Part shown: piece by piece, positions 36,801-50,197 of the stretch | Numbering within the stretch: position 1 is the stretch's first letter | Layout: every line of letters begins with the position of its first letter | Assembly (NCBI RefSeq): GCF_037975245.1 | Contig: NC_092565.1 | Location: 17,899,999-17,963,998 of the forward strand | Reading direction: 5' to 3' | From: Apostichopus japonicus | Taxonomy: Eukaryota; Echinodermata; Holothuroidea; Aspidochirotida; Stichopodidae | Length of the DNA stretch: 64,000 bases | The notes under the pieces: generated by a model | What the model saw: only the letters and a program-made list of their open reading frames with translations | The model's database searches: none | Told to the model about the DNA's origin: nothing | Translations under genes and position numbers: made by a program

Positions 36801-39149
36801 AGTCCCTATCGATGTAACCTTTTTTTCCCCTTCTTTTTCTCGTTTTACAAGTAAAGTTTACCTGTCCTCATTGTCTCAAAATGTGACACTATACATTGAC
36901 AAAAAGCATTGTCGACGTCAGCTGTTTTCAAGCCAACGCAAAGAACTAGATCACATGCACAGGAAAGTGAGTTAATGAGCGATAGGTTTCACTGCAGTAC
37001 GAGATCGAACCACATTTGCAAAATCTAAAATGCTAACAGCTTACGTACCAGAATCATCTTGGGTAGAAAACGAAATTGGAGAAGAAATTAAGAGAATTAA
37101 GATGAATGTGATGAAGAGAATTAAGGTAAATTAGCCAATTTCGACGAAACATAATCTCTTGCAAAGGTTTTTTTTTTTTTTGCTTATACGAAGTAGTACA
37201 ACAGCCACATAATGTATGAGTGTATATTCTCACAGACAGACATATACAATAACCATGCAGTCAAAATGTCCTTCATCAGTGACATAAGTTTTTTTTACAT
37301 GAGGATTATTCCACCTAGTAAAGACATTAGTCAATATAAAATCATGGTAATCATCCCCAATTAGGAAATGACATTAAAAAATGTGAATGTGTCAAAATTA
37401 AGTACCGGTATGTAACGTGCACCTTGAGAGGTATTATGTATGTGGGACTACAAGAAAATGTACACATCGATCAAATTAACAGACTGTGTAACGTTATCAA
37501 AGAAACCTTTATTTCAGCAATTCTTTATTCAAGAAACTTTTATTAATACATTAGTGAGAGTTCTAAAGAATGGAATTGTTATGCGAATCTTTGGTTACAT
37601 GACTGATCGTCAAACGCCAGGCAATTGTCATTAATGTGTTTAATATTGATCTGTTGCTCGATGTTTAATTGACAAGATATGATTTGCTAAACATTTTGTC
37701 ATATTATGCTGGTTGTCTTCGTCATATAAAAGCAAAAGATTGTAACTACACTGTTATTTAAACTGATATACTCAGTTAGTACACGGGACAATGGGGTAGA
37801 TAGTGACATAGCCTACCATGTAGTGTATACATAACGGTGCAAACCTAAGTGTCACTCTTCTTCAGTTAGTACAATACAATGGTTGTGTAGTGCTTTATGT
37901 AGATAACTCTTGTTATAACAACTGACTCTTAAGCTAGACAATATGTAGAAAGGTGTTCGAAACTGCAATATATCAATGGCCTTGCTCAGCTTTGTAGTTA
38001 TACTTGTCGTAATGAATATATCCACATAGTTATTTTGTGATGTGGATAGATGCAATGTGGATAGAAGTATATGAACGTTGCAATTTACCGATTACAGAAC
38101 TATTTAACCATTTCAGAGAAATGTGAACACCAATGTGAATTTGCAACTGTTCAATCAAATATACAATTCAATATAATACTTAATACAAATAACAATAACC
38201 ACTATCTGAAATTTGCACAAAAGTTGACACTTTTTATAATGCAGTTTGGTTTCTCTAATTCCGTAATTGAATCACTGTGTAGCACATATGTCTTGCACCA
38301 GTTATTCCATATTCATAAATGTTTGTTGACTGCTTTGTGCTAAAGAAATGTTGCAGCAGTGAACATGACGTAAGGAATTAACCTTCAAATATTAATTGTG
38401 GAAGTTTTAATTTGCGAGGTTTCTGTTGATTTTGTAAAACATTTTACTGTTGCTTTATCAACGTGCTGTCAAGTTCAGCATTCTGGTACCATATTGTGTC
38501 TATCCATACTTAACCACAACATGTTAATATACATTCCTTTGATGAATAACGAGATACAACTGTTAGACAGACGAAACTGACATATTTCGAATATATTTGT
38601 TAAACCTTACGACAATTACGAAAATTTGACAACATTGTTTCTTACGAATTTGACAGAAATATGTTAAAAATATTCTGATCAAGTGCTTGATATGGATGAG
38701 TAAGATGTCAAAATTCACTGATGACAAGGGATATATGATTACCTTTTTGCTAACAATATGAAAATACATCAAGCAGTTAGTAAAATGTTGTATAATGTCG
38801 GTAATATAGATGATACATGTCTCAAGTTTACGTGCGAGTTGGTTATACGAGAGATACAAGCATATGCATATATGAATAAATGTCATTTTATGCAGTTAAA
38901 TAGATGTTGCTTATGTTAATAACAATTAATAGGACACACTGATTTCATTACTTCTTTATCCGCTCTGCTATGTATGAAACCACTCACCCGAATAGTCAAA
39001 CGTGTTATGAACCTCTTTGTCTGGCAATGATTAATATAGACAGCTTTATAGACTTTATCAATGTGGTCACTTTGAACAATGCTAAATAAAATTCACAATG
39101 AGAAATAGCTTTCTGACAGATAAATTACATAACATTGAAGACCCGTTTG

Positions 39150-39151
<2 letters not shown>

Positions 39152-39197
<46 letters not shown>
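39152..39197. repeat. (TA)n microsatellite
   Basis: About 45 bp of alternating TA. Confidence 0.95.
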
Positions 39198-39198
<1 letters not shown>

Positions 39199-41102
39199 TG
39201 ACAAAGTTCTCATTGTGAGAATAGGATTGGTCTGCTATGGTGTCAATATGATTTTCTCTTTCTCGAAAATTAGAGTAATTGTGCAGAGCAAAACGATTTA
39301 ATCGAAAAGGGAAAAACAGAATATCAGCATTTGCTTTTTGCTTTCGTTAGAGGTAAATTGAAAGACACTACATCCTTGGGATGCGAAGTTGTGTGTGTGT
39401 GGGGGGGGGGGGGTTGGAGAATTGTGAACATACTTGTGAAATTGTGTCGGGTTTCATGTTCTGAATATTGTACCACTTGGAATTTATAGTAGACAAATCC
39501 TTCTATGAAGAAAACATTGTCTTTTTGCTTGAAATGGGACAGAACTGATGTTTAATACAGCAAAATCAACTTATTTTGAAATATTAATCAACTGCAAAAC
39601 TAACATTAATACATTACTACGCAGACGAACTTGTCCATCGTATGCATCTTGGTCCTATCTACGATAAGTTATTAATATCATGTATAATAATCCAAGGTGA
39701 TCACTACCAGCTTATTGCACCTTTGTGGACCAGACTTTCGTGCAAAGTGTTCCAATAGCTTATTAAGTGACAAACGTGTGCATTTGGTGTTGGGCGGGGG
39801 TGTTGGGGGGGGGGGAAGGGGCAGTGCAGCAGGGGGTATATGAACAGATAATGGCTTAGTATGTAATTAATGTAGTATTGTTTTTGTACTGCGATTTAAA
39901 AAAAAAGATTTTCATATTATCTTAAACACGTCTGGATAAACAAGCGTTGAATTTGTTTTCATTCTTATTACACTTGCTGATTGGAAAATGATTTCATACT
40001 ATTTTGATATAATTTTTTACTACGTTCTCACTGACAGAATACGGGTAAAAATGAGACTTGAGGAAAAAGATGTTTTACTGATTTCAGATCTCGTAGACTA
40101 TTACCAATGTACATCGAACATTTATGCGAAGGACGCTAAATGTTAGCTGAGCGCGTTACATATAAAAAAAAACACATCTACAACACTTTCATTTCAGCTC
40201 GTACAGAGCGAGCCTGGAGGTCCTTAAATTACTGTCATGTATCCACCTGAAAGATTCCGGAGGAACATTTAATTACATTTGGAGTATAATTAGACTTTTT
40301 TTTTTCTTTTAAATTCAAGACTAGACTGTAGGCACTGCACAATTTCTATCTCAGTGATAAACATGAGTAAGCGTTTTCATTAAATATCTATTTGGTTTGC
40401 GGTCCTGTTACTTGAGGTATTATAAATGATTGTATTTGTTTGCTACTGGCAATGATTTCGATAATAAAAAAAAAAATCCCTTCATGTTATTTAATTTTTA
40501 TACATATAGTCTGCCTTTCTCATACTGTTTTCTTTAAGCAATCCTATAATCTGGTAATCATGTAAATCAATTCTTGTCGGCCCTTGCATCGTTTTGTGAA
40601 AAGAGAGGATACCAGCATCGTTTTAGCCGCAAGGTTGAGATAGAAAGGTTGTCTCTTCTCAAATTGAATCTCGTGTTTACGAATAGGTAGAGAGATTGAA
40701 GCCAAAATTGTACGGTGTGCTATATTATTTGATATATCATACCATGATACATTTTAACTGTTACATATTTTTAATCCTTCACTCTCCCTGAGGGGAGAGG
40801 AAGAACGTTTTTCCATTGTTAAATAATTGTTGGAAACTTGTTAATATGAAAGTCAATGTATTGGCCTTGAAATATAAGTTTCTGTGTGGATGCATCGCTA
40901 TATCTTGTGTGAATCTAAAACGTTAAAGATATAGGCCTAGTCTAAAAAACGTTAAGTTAATTCATGCAGAAAACAAACAACCATCTTGTGAATAAATCGA
41001 ATGTGATGAATTTTGGGCCTATTCTATGGTGATATTGTATTACGACTATTGGAATTAAAGTAATTTACCACTATCAAAGTTTGTACTGTTTCCCTTTATA
41101 AT

Positions 41103-41520
41103 CACCCGATACTCATAGTTAGTACCGTACCTACTGTTCATGTTCCACAACCGTGCATCAGTAACTACTGCGATGTGTTCGCAACACGGTAACATGTGTT
41201 ACAGGTGGCACAGTAATTACTGCAAAGCTGTTACACGTTGAACTACGAGTCCGAAAGGTGAAAATGCGCGGCGGCTGGGTAACGAAGACTACTCCCATGG
41301 TCGGCGCTGACACAACACGTAGCCGACACACTGCGGCGGTTATTCCCGATCCCATCGTCATACTCATAGAATCCTTGTCCAGTCGCGCAATTCTCTGTCT
41401 TACATGGGAACGTGTAACAGCTGAGCAGTAATTACTGTGCCACCTGTAACACATGTTACCGTGTTACGAACACAGCGCAGTAGTTACGGATGCACGGTTG
41501 TGGAACATGAGTATCAGGTG
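41103..41520. mobile_element. 418-bp foldback element with 7-bp target duplication
   Basis: Flanked by TTATAAT on both sides (41096-41102 and 41521-41527). Ends are CACCCGATACTCAT and, reverse-complemented, CACCTGATACTCAT. The left arm (41103-41237) and right arm (41411-41520) are long inverted repeats containing GTGTTACAGGTGGCACAGTA. The left arm has an extra 25 bp after the first 14. The loop is visibly more GC-rich than the surroundings. There is no transposase. The open frame on the minus strand here is incidental. A truncated relative lies at 62430-62592. Confidence 0.75.
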
Positions 41521-44428
41521 TTATAATGATGTATAAACAGCTCATGTTTTGTTGTTAAGAAAAATCGTTCACTAGGTTTCCGATTCAATAAAGTCAACCA
41601 TAGATGGAGATCTCACGTAATGCTTACAAACTCGACTGTACCTTCAATGTTGTGAGGTTTATTAAATATATCTAGTCGTGAAACGTGACGCGCTGTCCAT
41701 ATGAATTGCTTGACATGTTTTACTTATGATACTTAGGACACACCTATGTCACACGATTTACATAGCGTGTGTAGGTGGTATATTACAGATACATTAAAGT
41801 AAACGTTTCTTAGTTAAAACATAATTGTTCTAGAAACGTGGCAACATATGTTAACATTCTTTAACATTGCAGTTTATAAAGCGTTATTAACTCCTCAACT
41901 CACACTAACCGGGTGCACATGTGTATTAAAATCATAGATGACATATCGCATACCTCGAAACTTTCGAATAGGATCGCTCGTGTATCGTTAGTCACTACAT
42001 AAAAGCACAGATACATCTTCCGTATCAATTTGTTTTCCCTCAAGTTAAATGTTGAATATTTAAAACTTGTTTCAAATTAGTATCTGAAACTGTCATCTGT
42101 TCCATTACTGGTCTAAATATTCATTGAAATCCGTCCTTTATTTTCATAAATGTATGATTCATAACTATGTCGACATGACCTTCGATGTCATGTGTCCTTG
42201 AAAAGCGTGTAAAGCATTGTCATTAGGTCCTTTGAGGTCATCGAAGCCTTAAGTCCTCATATAGTGTTTTTCTGTTTCAATCTTAAAGGCTTGGTTCAGT
42301 TGTCATACATGTTTATGTTATATGTAAGAGGACAATAAAAGAAACACAATGGTGAAAAATACTGTTCAAATATCTTTTTCGGTTAAAGAGATATTCAAGT
42401 GTAAAGTTTTGTCAGATTGTGTAGAAACTGCTGAAATCTGACTAGCTGTGATGTCACATCCTCACATTCCTGAAAAGTCTTTGTTTTTTTTCTCTAAATA
42501 TTTTGTGAGATTTCATGACTTTCAATCAAAATATATGTCAGGAGATCTCATATTTGTCAAAGTATTTGAGATTAAACATCTAAAGAATATTTGATTATAT
42601 TATTTTCAAATGTGTTAAAAATGTAAATAATTTTTAAAGAAATATATTCACAAATGTAAAGGAAGTGAGGATGTGGCGTCACACCCTCACAGTAAGTCTT
42701 TCTACTCCAGTCGTTTTCAAAGAAATTTTGATATCTTCAAAGTGTCATATCTCCTTAACAGAGCATGCTATCATGGTAGTTTCTTCACTGTTCTTTTTTG
42801 TCTTTTTGTGCTCTTTCATACAAAATAGACATGTCAAACACCTGAACCAATCCTTTAATAATTGTGTCGTAGACTAACTTGTCGAGCTATCGTGAGTGTC
42901 ATTTCTATATAAAAATCTAAAGTGGTATATCGGGTGATTAAATACAACCTGGGATGATAAATATGTTCGATAATTCTGTACTAATATATCCAAAAGGATT
43001 TGAGAAAAATGAAAATTGATTTTATCAAGAAGCATAACATGGTCGTATATATGCCACGACGGCATTATGATATTTGAAATGGAGAGAGTCATTATGAGTG
43101 GTCTCCTCAGTTTAAGTTGAACTTATTGCATGGTAGGTGTTATATTCGATATTGAAATGCAGTCTGTATTGTGCTGGACTCTCATTGGTTTTAACAAGTT
43201 TCTGAACATGTATACATTTGAACTACAATCATTCCACGCTTTAACTTCATCTGTATTAGCTTATCAGGCGATTGTTGTGATGTACTCTGTGTTTATCTAA
43301 AATATTCGTGATTATGGAACTTGGCAGACTTGCAGGCAATTTACTACAAATGGATTTGCTTATTTTCTTTCTTTCTTTTTTGCCTTCAGAGGTGTCTTTA
43401 TGTTACTCGATTATTACAGAGGGATCTTTTAGTTTTCTTTGAAAGTAAAAATATTTTTTTTTTTATAAATAAGCTAGTTTGAGAAGTTTGATGTCTGGAC
43501 TTAGCAATATATTCATAACCTTTCTTTGATTGTTAATTTTTTGTAGAATTGTATTGTTTTTAAGATATTGTCCGTTAATTATCAGGACCTGAAACTTATC
43601 CAAGACGCCGAACTGGGAGGCTAACATTTATAAAAATCCCGAAGTGGATATTCGAATTAATATTAATTATAAAAAATGTATAAAAAGTATAGGATTTCAT
43701 ATGCTTGCGCTGAGGTTGTTTGGTATATACTCCTTGAAACTATCAAATCTGATCTGGATTATAAAACCGTTGTATTCATTCCATTACTGGTATTACAGGT
43801 AACATTTGTTTATCAAAATACCGTATATACGTTCTAGACAAATTAAGATGTATTTTTCAAGTTCCAAGTATATTTGATATATGTAACGATTGTTATATGT
43901 TTATATATCAAAGATAGTAACCATTTATTGAATTTAGCATTTATGATTAAACTGGATTTAAATACTACCAAAAACCCTATAGAGGAAGAAACCTTATGTT
44001 CACTCACAACCTCGGTAATTAAACGAAACAATCTAATATCTATGTGCCTAAACTGATAAGTCACATTATAATGAAGGTTAATTAAAACTGTATAATTAAT
44101 CACGATAGTATCTCGAGAAAATTGTTATCGTCACCAAGACGACAAACGTGTCAAAATGTCTTTAGAGCGACTATTCTTACCACCATGTTGATATTATAAT
44201 TTATTGAACAGAATTTCAAAAGTCAAAGGTTTACTTCAAAGTTTACAAAATCATAATTTACAAATTCGGATTTAAGTCAGATATGAGGTAAGTGATGCCA
44301 GCAGTTAAATTGCCGATGGCTGGGAGTACGTACATTCGAAATGAGATTCATTCCTCGTGTGTCATGGGTTAACATATAGAGATAGTTCGGAAAACCATGC
44401 AATGTAGCGATACATAGATTATGTATTT

Positions 44429-44429
<1 letters not shown>

Positions 44430-44485
<56 letters not shown>
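44430..44485. repeat. (TA)n microsatellite
   Basis: About 55 bp of alternating AT. Confidence 0.95.
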
Positions 44486-44487
<2 letters not shown>

Positions 44488-44874
44488 TGGAAGACTTTAC
44501 AAGGTAACATGCAGTGCAACATAGCACATCGTGCATAAATCATAGAAGATATACGTTTCATGCTTTGTGGCTTCATGAACAGTATGTGGTTATTGAATAA
44601 TGAATAAAGCATTCATGAATACATTATGTTAATGTTAATAGTTGCATTCAGGAATCCATGAGATGTAATGAATAGTGTAATTTTAAACATTCTTGATTTG
44701 GGGGTGGGGGGGGGGGTGTGAAGCATTCGTTGTAAAGCAATGAATATGGGATATTTTTATTTTGGGATGGAGAAATAGCATTCATGAATTCCATGCTAAC
44801 TAAGATCTTACCGACAGGCAAATGAGTGATGATGGTGATCCGATGTAGGTAAAATTAAGAATGCTTACACTCAC

Positions 44875-45074
44875 CACTACCGGTAACTTTAACTTCTTTT
44901 CCTTCATATTGCCAAGGACCAAATTTCATGTCACATTTCTGCTCATCGAAGGGAAAGTTTGTGACGTCAATGATGCATGACGTAATAAATATTCCCGGAG
45001 AAGCCCACATGACACTTCCGTCGTGGTGTACTACGGCGACTTTACCAATTAAATATTCTTTGTATTCATCCGCG
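44875..45074 (-). CDS. Gene B exon: Cys-loop and loop B
   Basis: The acceptor is CATTCCAACAG just above 45074 and the donor is GTGAGT below 44875. The exon is 200 bp. It completes the asparagine split with the previous exon (NNAD) and encodes WASPGIF, the Cys-loop (C, 13 residues with FPFD, C) and KFGPW. It is one codon shorter than the gene A exon and shares phases (2 in, 1 out). The polypyrimidine tract before the acceptor is short. Confidence 0.93.
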
Positions 45075-46258
45075 CTGTTGGAATGCATCAAAAAAAATGG
45101 GAGGCAACTTATCATCAATGAATGAGATTAAAAGAAAGTTCCGTATACGTCTTGTAAAGGTCTAAACTTTACCAGAAGGAACAAAAGTAACAAAATCAGC
45201 TGTGGTGTATAGAGACTTCAAGAGGAAGTTGTCAGTCCTACACCACACTATTATTATATTGACTTGTTGCTTAAAGTTTTTAAAGTTTGAATAACCCAGA
45301 TGCGAAAATGCATCGGATTCCTAATTACTGCGGTAATTAACGTTCTTCTGGTCACAAAACTGCAAACGTTAAGTCTTTACAAGCTAAACCTTTTCTAACA
45401 ATATCTATAGATATAATCTAATTTTCACAATAATTCCGTTACGTGTATGTATATTCTTTAGAACATGCAGCTTTTATGGTTTTCAAATGAAACAACCGAC
45501 ATTGAATTGAGAAATAAACCAAATCTCAGTATCCCTTTGGGAGTTATTTTCGTACACCATTTCTTTAAATTTCTTCATAGCAAGAGAAACAAAAGACAAC
45601 AAAATAGGTGCCTAACTTCCAAGTCTACATTCAACAGAGCTATATTCTCTACAAGGCAACGCGTCAGCAGGAAAAAAAACTTTAAAAAAAACTTCAATCC
45701 TTACTTTTCATTGATTGATTCCTGTTTTATTGCGAGCCTGAGACGTTTTTTCACCTTGACGAATGACTCTGTTTAGGAATTATGATACCACAGTTTTCTC
45801 AATAATAAAGAAGAATAGCTGCACTAAGAATCAACACATTAAAGGCGAATGGTGTCACTAATGACCATTTCTTTGAAGGTTGGATCATTTCATTTCGGCT
45901 AGCGAAGTAAAAGAAAGATGGATGATTGGGAAGTAGAAAAGTTACACTACATACATCAAAATGGCAACTCGATAGTCTAAACGCTTCGAAGGCATTATAG
46001 GATAAAACAGAATGTCAATATTTATACTGAAAGTAAAGGCCAACGTGGCATCTTTTGACTTATATACATATTCACATTGAGTTTATTTTATGTTATTATT
46101 TTATATTTGACAAGTGTTTACTTCGAATCGTCTCAGCAGGTGTTGGATTTTTTACAATATGTTCATAAATGCTTCCAATAATTGTGATATTACCGAAAGC
46201 TATTATCTTGAGAAGTTTGAATTCCCTTATACTTAATTTGCTCAGTTATATTTCTTAC
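45075..46258 (-). other. Gene B intron
   Basis: GT-AG intron of about 1.2 kb. The open frame at 45465-45776 (+) has no recognisable similarity. Nothing else seen. Confidence 0.85.
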
Positions 46259-46368
46259 TTATTATACAATACCACGTCTGGCATCCACAACTTTTCAGAG
46301 GGTATTTTAAAGTTATCGATCCCATCATAATTTTCAGGATTCCACTGTAGATATTCGTCTCTCCATTC
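46259..46368 (-). CDS. Gene B exon: loop D to loop A (110 bp)
   Basis: The acceptor is CATTTCTACAG just above 46368 and the donor is GTAAGA below 46259. It has the conserved length of 110 bp. It encodes [17 protein letters not shown], with the loop-D tryptophan second, then [15 protein letters not shown] and two bases of a split codon. WMPD and the following Y are loop A. Too short for a standard open-frame scan, found by homology to the gene A exon. Confidence 0.93.
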
Positions 46369-48917
46369 CTGTAGAAATGCAAATAAAGATCATCATCATT
46401 TAAAAATAAAATTTGTATTACTTTTACGGTGGTATATAGAGTAGAAGAACAATGTTAACATGATTTTTTCGAGCCCTCAGTTGATGCAATTCGCTTTATT
46501 AGGCATAATTCATTCACGAGCAATTTGATACCAGAAAATTGTCATCCGTTGTGTTCTCACATTCAGAGTTTCATGAATATGTATGAAGGCTGCTGAGACG
46601 TCATGCAGTGATTCGGCGAACTATAGATTATGCATTCTTCTTATGGTTAAATTAATCACTGGTAAATGTTTGAGATTCAGTCGGGAAAGATGATTTCATA
46701 TTTCATAAGTAAGACTTATTGTCATTACATCAGTATTTTGACATTGATACTGGCATAAACATTTTTTAAGCTATGTGAAAAATTGGTTGATATATACAAC
46801 TTTTATTGCGTCATAAATATATGAGACGTAATATAAACAAAAGTGTTGTAGCCATGACGTTTGCAGAAATTGGAGAAGTTTAAAGCGAATATAGAGGAAA
46901 TTCATAGTACAGATAACTTTAAAAAGTTATAATTTCTTGCCTCAATTGCGTAAATTTTAAAATAGCAATAGGTCTTTTGAAATTGATGTATTACACACAT
47001 GGAACTTAATTGTTCTGAGCCGAAAATCTGTTATAGAAAATTTGGTTTTGGTTTCAATGTCATTTTAAAAAGCAACATAAATCTTATTCTTATGAGAATA
47101 AAATGCAAGTTAACCATACATCATTATGTTTCTAATGTATGTGTTGTATGGTAGAGAAGTAAAAGAGATTATAATTTCATATTTTGATGTACAGATAGTA
47201 ATGAAGAAAATAAAGCATGGAGAATTCCTAAAGAGCAAAGTCCGTGTACGTGACCGGGAGAGACGTGATCTAATGATATATCAGAAGGTCAGCATGAATT
47301 TTACTGTTTGTAACATCATTTCACACATCTGAAACCTTCTCTCACTTCTGGGAATATTGTTGAAACTTCTGCATTTTCGATCGTTATGACAGACACGCAA
47401 AGGAAAAACAAGTGTCGTTAAAACTATACTAGTCTATACAAAGCCTCTCTATCGTACCCTGGTAAGATACGGCCCAGAGAGGTACCAGGGTCGATTTTAT
47501 TAGCTTTGCAAAGAAAAGGGGTAAACAAAAAACATTCTTTTTCATCCATGTTGGAATTGATTCTCAAGAAAACCAAATACAATTCAAGAAATCCTTGATA
47601 TCGGATACGATAATAAAGAAAACAAACTTGTTTTAGAAAATCCGGGGATTTCGCGGAATTGGTATAGTTTTTGTACATGTGTATAAGCTATGAATTACTT
47701 TACTGATGCAATTAACAGATGATTATTATTGATCTAAACGATATCGCCTCTAAAGTAGTTATGAATTTTCATAACCGTACATCATTAAACGTAGGTACCA
47801 AAGGACAACATATATTCAGATAGGGAAGCATTGGTCATTATAACATTTTAACATGGCGGCATAATCCACGCACGCATAATGACAGGACAATGAGAATAGG
47901 AGGCATCATCATCTTACCAGCTCATAAACTTCATATTTTAATCATCGCTGCCAAATCTTTACATTTTTTGGGATTAAGTAAAAGTTTAAAACACAAACAA
48001 ATTCTCATGAACAATTATGATTGAGACGTTTTACATTTGCAATTATAGAGATTCGAGTTACTAATAATTGATTATATTTTCCAAACAACTGGTGTCGCTT
48101 CCTCCCAAGGGGATAGGAAGATTTAAGAATGCGCATAAAGTTCCATTTAGAACTGATAAAACGGAGTCGTTTGTTTACGTTTCATTTCGTCAAGTGCGGA
48201 TTAAATTTTGTTAAACGGAGAGGCGTAAATTGATTTCTGAAAATAATGGCAAACAATATCAACAACGGAAAATATGACACTTTTATTAGTCTGAATTTGA
48301 CATATCAATTACGAAAGCGTCCTTGATCATAATTTCCGTTTTGATTTATCTTTTTATAGTTTACATTTTAAATTGTTTGTGTTTTTTTGTTTTTTTAGAT
48401 AAAAAAATAATCTGTAAAAAGTCGATGATTATTCTGTTTTTTTATGACGTTAAGATAACAGTTATCGAGTACTCGAGGGACACCTAAAAGCTGGATTGAC
48501 GTAGTGTCATAAAATTTGGTGAAACGCCTTAAACTCCTCTGTCGTAACTGGGGAAATACGCAATATGACGATAAAGGCAATATATTTCAAAATTCCAATG
48601 ATTATGGGACAATAAGAAAACAGGTACATATATAACAGTCAAAGTAATATGTTGATGTCATCAAATAGATATTGATTTTAATGTATTTATTTTACAAATT
48701 CATCTGAAAGGCTGATGGGGTTCGGTCTCGTATTGAGCTTCCATCATTCCATTACAAAGTATTGGAAAAAATATGGTATTCGATGCCAAAAACTCGGAAA
48801 TAATTCTGAGAGAGAGACAGAGAGAAATAGGAAAGATACATTTTAATTAAGTTTTCTCCCTGAGAAAATTAATATGGTAAAACAAAACCGAATAAAAGGT
48901 GATTAAATTTCACTTAC
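46369..48917 (-). other. Gene B intron
   Basis: GT-AG intron of about 2.5 kb in phase 0. It contains two interleaved perfect inverted repeats (47444-47491). Otherwise nothing recognisable. Confidence 0.85.
47444..47491. other. Interleaved inverted repeats with H-type pseudoknot topology
   Basis: CCTCTCT (47444-47450) pairs with AGAGAGG (47476-47482), and ACCCTGGTA (47456-47464) pairs with TACCAGGGT (47483-47491). The order a-b-a'-b' allows two crossing stems of 7 and 9 bp in a transcript. No function is implied by the sequence alone. Confidence 0.5.
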
Positions 48918-48962
48918 CAAGGTTAACCAGGCATTAACTTGAAGTGTCTGCATCCGCTCGTC
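48918..48962 (-). CDS. Gene B 45-bp exon (DERMQTLQVNAWLTL)
   Basis: The acceptor is TTGCTTGCAG just above 48962 and the donor is GTAAGT below 48918. The exon is exactly 45 bp, phase 0 at both ends, the hallmark third exon of nAChR subunit genes. The WL near the end precedes the loop-D exon, giving NAWLTL-EWRDEY, which matches the family. Found by homology; too short for an open-frame scan. Confidence 0.92.
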
Positions 48963-49435
48963 CTGCAAGCAAAAAAGGAAACAAAAGCTTGAGACTTGCC
49001 CGAAGCATTCCAGATTGTGTCCCCTTAATTAGCACGATTTTTTGGGGAGGAATAATGATACCTAAACAGATCTGCTCTTAAAATTCTGGTGAGCCTGACC
49101 ATTACGAATGGGATGGTATCCACAAGAATATAATCACAACGACTTAACTCAAGGCTAAGGCATTAAGTCAAACTATAGCGTCTTCTTCAAGGTCACTATG
49201 GAAGGATTTACAAACAGGGAATATAGTTGTGTCCAATTTGCCTGCGAGCTTATTTCTGATTATTATTCATCAGCTTGTATGCATCTTAAAAGAGAACCTG
49301 TTTCAGATCCACTAAATTATTATTAATATTACTGACCACCGCTGGAATTACACACTGGCCTGAATCTACCATAGAAGTAGCTGAATTGAGTAAATTGATT
49401 ACACTATACATATTGTAATAAAAAGAGTATTCCTA

Positions 49436-49437
49436 CA

Positions 49438-49527
<90 letters not shown>

Positions 49528-49528
49528 A
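49436..49528. repeat. (TA)n microsatellite
   Basis: About 90 bp of alternating TA with one TTTATA interruption. Confidence 0.95.
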
Positions 49529-50024
49529 ATGTTGTGGTACCCTATACATTGCTCATCGACGCTGATCGATAGTCATAATTTTAATGATTCATAATAGACG
49601 TATACACTGCTACATAGATCGGTCTTACGTCATATATAGAGAAAGGTAACACCGTACCTGCAGGAACAGCCATATATGCTATATTAACAGTGTTGAATTA
49701 TATAGGTTAGAAATGTTTCTAAAGTTGTTACCTTGATTTGTGGGTATGAAACAACCATTTTTTTGCCATTCTAAAAGTACACGCTAAGAAAGATGCGATA
49801 AATGTTGCAAGGGGGGTCTGAGTATACCGGTACGTCGCATATAGACGCGATGTTATTGATGAAAGGGTGACAAACATATGAATGTAACTTAAACTAGATT
49901 CATTTCTATTAGGAAAGCAAGCTATCTCATGTAACCTGTGACAGTTTTATGCCCTCAATATGTCAGTGTACGTCAATGTGTACCTGAATTGCTAACCACT
50001 ATGTATCATCAAGAAGGACTTAAT

Positions 50025-50130
50025 GTTACTATTATTGTTACTATGATTACCATTATTATTATTATGATTATGATTATTATTATGTTTAATATTATGATTA
50101 ATATTATTATGAATATGATGATGATGATGA

Positions 50131-50187
<57 letters not shown>

Positions 50188-50197
50188 TGATGACGAA
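50025..50197 (+). repeat. Compound trinucleotide repeat (ATT)n-(ATG)n-(ACG)n
   Basis: ATT/ATG-rich units run into a pure (ACG)n/(GAC)n stretch of about 50 bp at 50132-50180. It keeps frames open on both strands (T-repeat on plus, V-repeat on minus), which are artefacts. Confidence 0.95.

Larger units (their letters stand above)
33425..44874 (-). other. Gene B intron
   Basis: GT-AG intron of about 11.4 kb, the largest but for none other than the next 5' one of similar size. It holds a degenerate tandem repeat (33550-33810), (TA)n tracts at 39152-39197 and 44430-44485, G-runs near 39402, 39806 and 44700, and the 418-bp foldback element (41103-41520). Many 60-130-codon open frames occur here; none resembles a known family. 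Confidence 0.8.

Noticed and set aside
41158-41454. 98-codon minus-strand open frame
   Set aside because: Lies entirely inside the foldback element.
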